Under the pieces are notes generated by a model. It searched no databases, had not been told where the DNA came from, and saw nothing but the letters and a program-made list of their open reading frames with translations. Source: Isoetes taiwanensis (taxonomy: Eukaryota > Streptophyta > Lycopodiopsida > Isoetales > Isoetaceae). From it: a stretch of 64,000 bases of DNA. The stretch spans positions 6,417,821 through 6,481,820 of the forward strand of contig JAJEKV010000057.1 in assembly GCA_021234155.1 (NCBI GenBank), in the 5' to 3' direction. Position numbers and translations under genes: made by a program. Below are positions 34,516 through 43,167 of the stretch, one piece after another (positions within the stretch are counted from its first letter, which is position 1; each line of letters starts with the position of its first letter).

Positions 34516-34772
34516 AATGGTGCTGACTTGTCAAGGTGTGTTTTGACTTCTTGTCTTTATAATTTTTGTTAGCTGCGACATAATAGAAAAACAGACAATA
34601 AGTAACTTTTGCACGCAATTTCACAATTCCAAAGTACGAAAAGGACAATAATTTTCTCAATATTGTCAAATAAACAAGCGTTCAATGAATTTCTTTTAAA
34701 TATTATATGTAAGAATGTTTGAATGTAAATTTAGATGTCGTGTGAATAACAGGATATGCACGCTAAACGTGA

Positions 34773-36136
34773 CTAGGACCAGCTTGGTCTACTGCGTCGT
34801 CCCCACCATGGCCAAGTTGAAGAATCCAATCTGATTCCAATTTGTGGCCTCGTGCCTGGAATTGGAAAGCAATGAAAACTGCTCTGCATGGTGTCAAGTA
34901 GCTGGGCAAATTTTCGTGTTTTGTCTTTCATTGGTGACTCAACGCAATGCTTCAAATAGTCGCACATTCTCCGATGCTTGCCTTGCTGCTCCAGGCTTTC
35001 TATGACTCCATGTAGGAGTGCTTACTAGCAAAATCAGCCAAGTAATAGACAACATACGCTGCCTCATGCAAGTCAAAGTCAAGCCTTGCAGCCACTGTCT
35101 TTGAGCCACTACCAAAATAAAGATCATCGTGCATATATGGATGCCTGGCCCTTTCAATCTCAATTCTTTTCTTACCCTCACCATCCAAACCCTTGTAATG
35201 CCACTGCTTTAGCTCCACTGTCTCGCCCACCCCAATCACAAATGCCAATATATACAACCTGAGGATCAATGCATCCCTTCTCCTTTCTATACTCAAAATG
35301 GAGCTGCACATTGCCCGGATGCCAGTCCATATGCAAATACCTTTCTTGATGAAGTTTTCGCAGGCCACTACAGAATGGCATAGCCAAGTCCCCAACCCTA
35401 GAGGCAACAAATAATTTTTCTTCTGCGCTCCTCAAGGCGCATAAAGTCTATCTCAACTCTGGGGACAACTCCTAACTTTTTAAATGCAAGCTCAGCAAAA
35501 GCATTGCACCCATGACTTGTAAAAAAGGTTGCCAACGAACCTCCATTCCAAAAAGGAAAAATTAAGCCTTGCCTTTCTAAGCCGGTTGTGCTACCAATGC
35601 AGTGTATTATATATCCATGCCTAACTTGCATCCCAAAATCCCTCATGTTCTTCAACATAGCTTCCACTAACTTATTAGGATCTGTGCCCGGCTGAAAATT
35701 ATTGTTTTGAAATTTTACACAATATGGTTCATCCTTAATAACATTAGAGTCTAAAATATTGCATTTATGCACCGTGCCATATGAACCAGAACCAATTCTT
35801 TGTCTATTTATTATCAGCGATGAATCTCATTTGCAAACCAGGTTGTCTTAGCATCCGCTCTTCTACGAACTTCCCACTCCCTGTCTGTCTGTCTTTCTTC
35901 AACTTTCTGTTGCTCCAAGCCGCATTCCATATGATGGCTTTTTCTTTCAACTCTAGCCTCAAGCGATGACTATTCAAATTTGCAACTTCCGTAATCATAT
36001 TCCCAGTATTGCGGCTAAAAGCCCTTTTGGCACCTTTAACAAGCCCTACATGGTAGTCTAGCCACCCTTCCTCGCTGTTGATAATCAATTCCAAATCCTG
36101 GGCTGAGGCATTGCAAAGACGATTACACAACCAGTT
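34773..36136 (-). pseudogene. Protein-kinase-like gene, C-terminal part
   Basis: Continues the frame begun at 49490-49282; the chromovirus interrupts it. Motifs in order: glycine loop RIGSGSYGTVHKC (about 35790) with YCVKF as the candidate Lys strand, hinge-like LIFPFWNGGSL, catalytic loop LHMDWHPGN in place of HRDxKxxN, and ICDWG in place of DFG. GETVELKQWHYKG and HDDLYFGSGSKT follow. The D-W-x-P-x-N and D-W-G variants keep the two catalytic Asp residues, so the ancestor may have been active. Frameshifts lie near 35800, 35425 and 35235. Family beyond kinase fold not recognised. Confidence 0.65.
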
Positions 36137-37710
36137 TGTGACGTTCCAAGTATTTATACGGCATATGTATAAATACATTGACACGTCACCCAGTATAGAT
36201 ACGCCACCATGGGGTATGGTAACCTAGGGGGTTGACCTAAAAGGGATTTAGTTAGCTATGTTAATTAAAACATTAAGGATAATAACCTATGATTTAGGAA
36301 ATTAATAATAATTAAGCTAATTATGGTTTGGGAAGGCACCACCTGGCCAAACTCGATTGGCCAGCATGGGGATTGCTAATTGGATCCAATAAGGTGGATC
36401 ACCACCCCCTTATCAGCCAGTAACCAACCATTTGAGCCAAGGGAGCAAAATACCGAGGCAAGGACCGCGGGAGACTTCACCAAATACACTAAATCACCAC
36501 TAGCTGTTGCTGCCACCCTACTTGCAGCATCATGGAAGCCCCTCTCGATAACGGTTCCAGCCGAAACACGGGTTAGTAGTAGTTTAGCTTGTGTTTTGTA
36601 AGATAGTACTGTAGTACTCTCTGTGCTGATTGCCTTGTGGAAGTTAACCCTTGTGCTCTGTTAAGGAATTGGTTGATGTATCTATGAAGTTTTCGGGTAG
36701 CTTCCATTAAACAGGGGTTTAAAGGGGGGGTAGAGACCTCTGAGCTCAAATATGATAGTATGCTCCTAGATATAGCCCTGTAATATTCCCACTAATGCGG
36801 CCTGTGTACAAGAGACCACCGGGTCATAGATGCTATGGTCTGGCTTAGCACCAGATAAAGGACACAGTGGTGAAGTGGGGATGGGGTCTTGCACGAACAT
36901 AAAAGGCTCCTGAGACTCCTACAGTGGGCTAGGCCTGATAGCCGGTCACGTAGAGGGCCGGGTATGGGTCTGACACTCCCTGGGTGTAGAGGTGTGATCC
37001 GTATGGAGCATCTTGCACTTTGAGTAGATTTAGGGTGAGTAAGTTGAGTACGGATGCGGGGGTCGCTGATGCGGCACGTATTCTCTAGCTCACCCATGGA
37101 ACCACTGTGATCCTGGAAGGGGATGCCTCCCTGACCTGCCTCATCGGACCGGGGTGTCATGAACCCTGGAGTAGACTCAAACGGGTGATTCCTTGAGTTT
37201 GCGTCTCCGGAAGGCTATAGCGAAGCCATAGCGTGAATCGACCCATCTGCAAAGTGTGCACAGGAGGGGCGGATGGAGTGGACAACCCTAGCCGATGTTC
37301 TATGCTAGCCAACGCCATGCCAAGACTCGGTCTGCTGATCTCTTGAGGCCTAGCCGTCAGTCGATCCTCACTAGAGTCTGAGCCGGGGTAGAACCTGAGG
37401 TTTGGGGTGTTCTCTTAGTTTTAGATGTATATTCTTTGCCGTTGTCAATTGGATGGTTGCGCCACCCTTCGTGGTGGTTATTTATATCTGATTTTTGCTG
37501 TGTGCTAACCCTTGTATTCATGCTTCCGCGACGTAGGCGCCCATCGAAGGCGTGGGTCGAATGACACCTCCGTGTCCTTCACCCGAGCCTCCTCACGTAG
37601 ATGGCCCGGGTTAGACGGAGGGCCCTGCTCATGGCGAGATGGTCGCCATGGGAGGGGAAAGTCCCCGTATGTATACGGCCGGGGGTCGTATATATTCAGG
37701 GAGCGTCACA
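36137..37710 (+). repeat. 5' LTR of the chromovirus
   Basis: 1,574 bp. Opens with a nested palindrome: GTGACGT...ACGTCAC enclosing GTATTTATAC/GTATAAATAC (36138-36188). Differs from the 3' copy by scattered substitutions and two clustered differences near 36440-36470 and 36650. Confidence 0.96.
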
Positions 37711-37711
37711 G

Positions 37712-37723
37712 TGGTATCAGAGC
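37712..37723 (+). other. Primer-binding site, initiator tRNA-Met type
   Basis: TGGTATCAGAGC starts one base after the 5' LTR, the standard plant Ty3/copia primer site. Confidence 0.95.
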
Positions 37724-38502
37724 CGTGATTTCGGTTGCACGAAATCATAGCACTGACCAAACACTAACTCGTTAGCCTGGTAGTTAGGAGGAGGCTAAGT
37801 TAATGTGTTGTTAGTCCTCTTTGATGTTTGGTTCTGTGTTAGGTTAAATCAAGAAATTATAAGTTACAAGAAGTTAGGGCGACTGGAGTGCCCAAGGTTG
37901 GAAGGAATTATAAAATTTTATAGGTAGCTCAAATGAAGGAGAAAGTGGTTCCATTGGATCGGGCGTACCCCAAATACCCTAGGACAGTCGTCGCTGGCGG
38001 AAAAATGGTCAAGGGAAGGCCCGAAAGTCAACTCGGGGGCCGCTTGAATTTTGTCGCCTTGCAGTTGACGTGGGAGAGTCAAAAATGCAGTCGGCGCCCG
38101 ACCACACCGAGCGAGTCAACGCGGCCCCGAAAGTCAACTCGGGTGCCGCTTGCTTTTCGTCGACCCCCAGTCGCGGTGGGAGCGCGTATAATGCAGCCGG
38201 CGCCCGACCGTATGCGCCGCGTATTTCCGTCGTATAAATTATTTTATAATAATAAAATTAAAAAGTTAATAAGGAAAAAATTTAAATTTTAAAAGTTAAC
38301 TGGCCGTTAAAGTTTCTTTTTGGTTATTTTGTTTTCGCCTTGCCTTCAGCGCCTTCGGCCGCCGGAATCGACGACCGCCATCGCCACCAGACTTGACTCT
38401 GCTTTCTCGCCCTTGTTCCTTGCGACCCCTAGCGCCTTCCTCCCCGCTTCTCTAGCTGCAAGCGCCTTACCGTCTGCTCTCTTAGACCTTAGTGCTACCG
38501 CT

Positions 38503-39795
38503 ATGGCCAACACCAAGAGCGCCCCGGACCCCTCTACCCTTACCATAGCCGAGATCTATACCATGATCGCCCGGTATATGGCTACTGACCCGGCTTTCAT
38601 TGACATACTTCTAGACGAGCTAGTAAACAGGTTTGACAACAATGATAGGATCCCCTATCCCATCTACCACTTCTCGGAGCCATTCTTGATCCGGCTGAAC
38701 CTTCGCCAGCTTTCCTACACCATGGTCGAGCAACATGACATGGTCATGATGCTGATTAAGTTCTATCCTCCCGAATGCAAGGGACACACCGAGGAGGAGG
38801 ACATCAGGACAGAGGCCGATCGTATCAGAGGCTTGGCAAGGGAAGATGACCATCGGGAAGTGGAGCGAGCTGATACGGCGGCTCGGGGAAGGGAGTACCG
38901 GTACTTAGGGGACGGACTTGCCGTCATAGATGGCAGGGCAATTGAGGTTCCCCCGTACCAATGGCATGAAGCTTCCCAGAGCTTCATGTGGGGAACCCCG
39001 ATCCCTGATATCAGTCTGGATTACCTAACGACGATCCAGATTGATATGAGCCAGCGACCCAATCGGTACCATGCTGAACTTCTTCGCCGTAGCGCAGCAC
39101 ACCATTTCGCTCAGGTTGAAGAAGATCTGAGGAGAGCCCGGGAGTTCCGGGAAGAGCAGGAGAGGAACGAACGAGCGGAGAAGGCTCGGCAGGACCAGCT
39201 GAACCCACAGGACGAAGGGGGATCAGGGAGTGGGCCGGGCCCAATACCGACCGAGCACACCACCATTAAGCACCGGAAGAAGGCCGTGGCCCGGAAATCC
39301 GGCAGTCAATACAATGAGAAACTAAGGACTGTCGGAGCTTTTGGGAAGAATACGAGCTCCAGCCGGAGGCAGGAGCGAGTGGACGCGTCCCGGCCAGCCG
39401 TAGGGGCCAAGACGGTGCCAGCATCAAGGGTGCCGCCTACCAACCCTGCCCCACAAAGGAAACCCCATCGGTACCGACCCGGTACTGTTGCCATATGGGA
39501 GATCCGTAAGTTTCAGAAGTCGACCCAACTTCTGATACGAAAGCTTCCTTTCCAGAGGTTGGTCCGGGAGATTGCACAGGAGTTTAAGACCGACCTCCGT
39601 TTCCAGACATTCGCTATTTTGGCACTCCAAGAGGCTGCGGAGGCCTATCTGGTGGCACTCTTTGGCGACGCCAACCTTTGCGTGATTCACACAAAGAAAG
39701 GATTTAGCCCTCGCCCGCAGGATTCGGGGCGAGCGTCCTTAGCATTTTTGTTGTTGCAAGCGTTTTCCATTGTAAATACTCTTTTTGATAATTGA
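38503..39795 (+). CDS. Chromovirus ORF1 with C-terminal histone H3 fold
   Basis: About 430 aa from the ATG at 38503 ([11 protein letters not shown]); the frame is open further, to 38320. Residues 1-210 are unlike any family I know. A charged coiled stretch follows ([20 protein letters not shown]) and a Gly/Pro linker. Residues about 258-320 resemble a histone tail, with [13 protein letters not shown] containing ARKS as around H3 Lys9. Residues 320-401 are a clear H3 core: [73 protein letters not shown]. Similarity ends at the position of H3 residue 116, so the last helix segment is replaced. Loop 1 has canonical H3 length, unlike CENH3; the long tail is CENH3-like. No stops or shifts. Role unknown; chromatin targeting is inference. 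Confidence 0.9.
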   Translation: MANTKSAPDPSTLTIAEIYTMIARYMATDPAFIDILLDELVNRFDNNDRIPYPIYHFSEPFLIRLNLRQLSYTMVEQHDMVMMLIKFYPPECKGHTEEEDIRTEADRIRGLAREDDHREVERADTAARGREYRYLGDGLAVIDGRAIEVPPYQWHEASQSFMWGTPIPDISLDYLTTIQIDMSQRPNRYHAELLRRSAAHHFAQVEEDLRRAREFREEQERNERAEKARQDQLNPQDEGGSGSGPGPIPTEHTTIKHRKKAVARKSGSQYNEKLRTVGAFGKNTSSSRRQERVDASRPAVGAKTVPASRVPPTNPAPQRKPHRYRPGTVAIWEIRKFQKSTQLLIRKLPFQRLVREIAQEFKTDLRFQTFAILALQEAAEAYLVALFGDANLCVIHTKKGFSPRPQDSGRASLAFLLLQAFSIVNTLFDN

Positions 39796-39963
39796 TAAAA
39801 ACTTTTTTTTATATATTCGAAATTGTATAAAGGACTTTTTTTTATTTTGTGACAAATACGAAATTGCTGACGTCAGCATAATAAAAAGGGTTAAAAAAGG
39901 AATTTCAGAGTTCATTTCAATTGTTCTCTCTGTTTTTCTTGCATCCTCCTCCCTTCTAGCGCC
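39796..39963 (+). promoter_or_regulatory. Inter-ORF region: possible internal promoter or intron
   Basis: AT-rich with a perfect TGACGTCA (39868-39875), the core bound by plant bZIP factors, and AT-rich TATA-like DNA 10-20 bases after it. It ends in a pyrimidine tract and CCTTCTAG, a good splice acceptor, four bases before the ORF2 start codon. A GTAAATAC donor-like site lies at about 39771. Either a separate promoter for ORF2 or splicing from ORF1 is possible. Confidence 0.4.
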
Positions 39964-41364
39964 ATGGCAGCCACCGACCTTCTCGCATGGTATCAAGACG
40001 AAGAGCATTGGGATCCGCAAGTGCCCTTCAACCTGTTGTGGCCCTTGCTATGCCAGCGCCTAGACCTCATCACCAATATGCAGCGGCACCCAGATTATGC
40101 CGGGTTTTTAGACTTCTACATGGAGGAGATGCTTCCTTTGTGTATCCCTCTTGGGGATCCTCCCCAATTGTATCTCGAGCGGGAGGTAGTCCGGGAGATG
40201 TTAGGGGGCGACACCCATGCATATGATGTGCTGAAGGGAAAGCTCAGATGGGGCAAACACCTGCCCGTTGTGCAGCATCAGGGGCGGCAATATCTTGAGG
40301 TTGCCTTCGCCCTAGCCATCCTCATGGATCAATACGTTGAGGATGAAACCTTGCCTGTAGAGCAAGGCAAACTCCCTGAATCTTCTGAGGAGGGAGATGA
40401 TGAGCATATAGGTATGGGCGACTTCGCCCGTTGGAAGCAATTGGCCGAGGAGATGCCACCACGCCGGGAGCAAGCTGCACACTTGTCAGGGCTAGATGCC
40501 CTTCCAGTTATTTATCACCAAGGGCAAGAATATCTTCTCTTGGATGATATTATCTGGACTTACCACATGATAGTCGGGTTTAAGCGCCGGCGAAAGGATC
40601 ATGTGCTTTATGAGCTAGCGGAGTATTGCATGGATGATTTCATCGACTTCGCTCCTATTGAGCTTCCCCCGGAGATGCAGCAGCTACTTCAGTTCCGCCA
40701 AGAGACCATAGAGACGGCTGAGACTCTGCTACGTCTTCGGGAACTGGTAATGCAGGAACCGACCTCTCAACCCTCACCGGATGCCTTTACAGCTATGGGA
40801 CCCCATGTCCCCAACATTAATATGGTTGAGGTCCCCTCCGATTCGGATGAGGAAGGAGAGGATTTATACCATAATCCTGCTCATTTGAGGGAAGAGCAGC
40901 AGGAACTCAAGGAAGAGGAAGTCCCTATGGACTTAGACAAGGAGGTGGCCACGTCAGAGACCCCACAAGGGAAGGTATTGGGAAACCACCTTACCCGCTT
41001 CTTCTTATCAGCCTTCCGGCAGGGGCAAGTTCTTTTTATAGCCCGAGATTTAGGGCCGGAGGCTGAAGCTTCATGGTGGACCCTCCGTGCTCTCTCCACA
41101 TTGGCCAGGCACAAGAAGCTTTCATATCGTACGTTCACTTATGTACTCGTGCGACGGGATCTTGCTCTGACGGCCTTGGGCCAAGATATTGCACCCTGGA
41201 TGAGCATAAAGCTCCTTACCGCAGCCCCATTGGTTGTTGCCTATCCGCCAGAGGTTGCATCCATTGCGGCTGCCACAGTAGACCCCGGGGTGACTCTGCT
41301 GCGACACCGACCGCCGCCACCACCTCCTAGGTCTACAAATGAAGAGGGAGGACCTAGTTCTTAA
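39964..41364 (+). CDS. Chromovirus ORF2, unknown 466-aa protein
   Basis: Intact frame starting CC-ATGG-C, a good plant start context. No known family recognised. Visible features are a duplicated motif, HLPVVQHQGRQYLEVA (about residues 100-115) and ALPVIYHQGQEYLLLD (about 179-195), suggesting two related domains. A strongly acidic stretch occupies residues about 280-330 (PSDSDEEGEDLYH, EEQQELKEEEVPMDLDKE), and the tail is Pro-rich (RPPPPPPR). Acidic stretches are common in histone chaperones, and its neighbour encodes a histone fold; a link is speculation. Codon use matches ORF1 and gag, so it is a settled part of the element. Confidence 0.8.
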   Translation: MAATDLLAWYQDEEHWDPQVPFNLLWPLLCQRLDLITNMQRHPDYAGFLDFYMEEMLPLCIPLGDPPQLYLEREVVREMLGGDTHAYDVLKGKLRWGKHLPVVQHQGRQYLEVAFALAILMDQYVEDETLPVEQGKLPESSEEGDDEHIGMGDFARWKQLAEEMPPRREQAAHLSGLDALPVIYHQGQEYLLLDDIIWTYHMIVGFKRRRKDHVLYELAEYCMDDFIDFAPIELPPEMQQLLQFRQETIETAETLLRLRELVMQEPTSQPSPDAFTAMGPHVPNINMVEVPSDSDEEGEDLYHNPAHLREEQQELKEEEVPMDLDKEVATSETPQGKVLGNHLTRFFLSAFRQGQVLFIARDLGPEAEASWWTLRALSTLARHKKLSYRTFTYVLVRRDLALTALGQDIAPWMSIKLLTAAPLVVAYPPEVASIAAATVDPGVTLLRHRPPPPPPRSTNEEGGPSS

Positions 41365-41622
41365 ATAATTGTACTACGTTTTTTTTTGTATTGCGTATGA
41401 TTTGTATTGGCAAATTCTTTAGCCATTCTATAATGTGATACACCCCTTTCCTGATCGATTGTGATTATTGTGTTGAGGAATACAATTAAAAATTGTTCTT
41501 TTCCATGATGTGTTCTTCAAATTATTGGAGTTAGAGTATAATGAACATATGCAACGCTCTATATTCATTTCCATTGTCTTGCAGAAGAGACCCTTTGGGA
41601 ATATGAGGAGAGGATTACAGAC
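41365..41622 (+). other. Inter-ORF region with splice-acceptor-like end
   Basis: T-rich and AT-rich, ending TTGTCTTGCAG at about 41583. The reading frame of ORF3 is open upstream of its ATG as far as this AG (EETLWEYEERITD), which suggests that ORF3 is an exon joined to an upstream one. Confidence 0.4.
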
Positions 41623-42042
41623 ATGATCAGGAGGGATGATCCAGGGCCACCCGACCAGGACTATGGCCAAAGATATGGGGAATATCCAGAATGGGACGAA
41701 GGTTATGAGATGGAACCCCCGCCACCAGGAGAACCCTATGATCCAGCAAAAGGGTTGGAGATAGTTAATATCCTCAGGGACAGAGCTTTCGAGGACCTGA
41801 AGCAGACTCTGTGCCGCTCGTGGGACTATTGGAGCATGTCCAGGCACGAAGCCTTCGAGGACGCCAACGACCACCTGTGGCAACTCTTCTATGCTTTAAG
41901 GAGGCTTTTCAATCTCCTCATTATTAGCCCAACGTGGGAATACCAACCAGTCATTGTCCAGGCCTGGGCACGCTACAAGCTCGTTAGGGCTGTGCGTGAG
42001 AGTGTTCGCTACTCGATCCTGTACCCCTTCGCGAACCCCTAG
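41623..42042 (+). CDS. Chromovirus ORF3, unknown 139-aa protein
   Basis: Acidic, Pro-rich N-terminus (DDPGPPDQDYGQRYGEYPEW) followed by a helical, Trp/Arg-rich domain (RDRAFEDLKQTLCRSWDYW, LWQLFYALRRLFNLL). No family recognised. Its frame extends to an AG at 41583. A GTGAGAG donor-like site near the end (about 41993) could join in frame to the AG at about 42300 before gag. It may therefore be an N-terminal exon of gag or a separate product. Confidence 0.6.
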   Translation: MIRRDDPGPPDQDYGQRYGEYPEWDEGYEMEPPPPGEPYDPAKGLEIVNILRDRAFEDLKQTLCRSWDYWSMSRHEAFEDANDHLWQLFYALRRLFNLLIISPTWEYQPVIVQAWARYKLVRAVRESVRYSILYPFANP

Positions 42043-42258
42043 ACCGGGTCTTTCCAGTTTTGTTTTTTTTATGCTGTATGTGAGTTCAACTTCAAGTTTC
42101 AGCTGTATCATGTTTGTCCTTGTGTAATACTCCTGTATCAACTTCTGGTAGTACTAAGGTGTGGAACTGTAATGGAAAAGTTTTCCTCTTATAATAATAA
42201 ATTTTCTTTATATTCTCTCTCTACACTCTATCCGACATGATAAAATTTGTAAGAATTT
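42043..42258 (+). other. Region between ORF3 and gag
   Basis: AT-rich, with TATAATAATAAA at about 42190 and a CT-rich tract after it. Could be a promoter/leader for gag or part of an intron ending at GATTTAG (about 42300). Confidence 0.4.
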
Positions 42259-43167
42259 ATGTGCTGTAATTATGCTTATACCTTTTTCATGCTCGATTTA
42301 GACGGTGTACGCAACGTCGCCTGGCAGACGCCCTCCAACGCCAGTAGGCTGACACCTGAACAGGAACTGATGTTAATGAAAAGACAATTAGTCGAATTAC
42401 AGGCTTATGTCTTGCATGCCAACCCACCACAGCAAACACAGGAAGACGGACCGGAGTTACCTCCGCTACCGCCAAGCCCACCTGCACAACAACCATCTCC
42501 ACCTGGACCCAGTCCTATATCTGCACAGAGGGGACCTCGTTCTAAGCGCCGTCGGAGTTCCTCTAAGGATAGCGCCACCTCCTCACACTCAACCACTTCG
42601 GTGTCTTCTGAGTCATCGGTATCAGCTGGTGACCATGCAAAGCGCTGGGATAAGGAATACCGTAAAACGGTTGATACCGCTATAACTAGTATATGGAAGA
42701 ATAGGAAACTGGCCCAGTTTGATGGGAAATCTAGAGGCGGACTGAATGCAGAGTCCTGGTTGGACGAAATGAAGGAGTTTGGCAAGTCCTATGGCATGAC
42801 GGAAAAGCATACAGGAAAGGTTTCCACCACAAATCTTACAGGAGCTGCCCGTATTTGGTGGAAGGGCTATGCTAGAGCCAAGCATCTGGATAGAAGCAGG
42901 TGCAAGTTCAAGAAGTTTGCTAAAGCTTTTAAGTCGCATTATGTGCCTCGTGCGCACAAATGCCAGCAAATTTAGACCTTTTATAGGTTAGAACAGAAAA
43001 GTATGTCAGTTCAGACTTATACTGATGAATTTATGCGCCTGAGGCTGTATGTACCAGGTATGAATGAGAAGAGGGCAGTGGAGGGTTACATTGAAGGTTT
43101 GGCCCCATCAATTAAACGAATGGTGAAGGCCATAGATCTGAAATCGGTTGCGGAAGCTGAAGGCTAA
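42259..43167 (+). pseudogene. Chromovirus gag
   Basis: Capsid-type protein. Pro/Ser-rich N-terminus (PPLPPSPPAQQPSPPGPSP) and a Ser-rich stretch, then the retrotransposon gag domain (LAQFDGKSRGGLNAESWLDE, AARIWWKGYARAKH, KAFKSHYVP). A TAG at 42973-42975 interrupts the domain; the frame then stays open (SVQTYTDEFMRLRLYVPG, VEGYIEGLAPSIKRMV) to about 43167. There a one-base shift moves into the pol frame, as if gag-pol were originally one polyprotein. Confidence 0.88.

Noticed and set aside
36792-37160. Minus-strand frame in the 5' LTR, also present in the 3' LTR
   Set aside because: It recurs because the LTRs are copies. No domain, and LTRs rarely code for protein.
38503-39795. ORF1 as a simple CENH3 gene captured whole
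   Set aside because: The core has canonical H3 loop 1 length and canonical H3 residues ([16 protein letters not shown]). The N-terminal two thirds are unrelated to histones, and the final H3 segment is missing.
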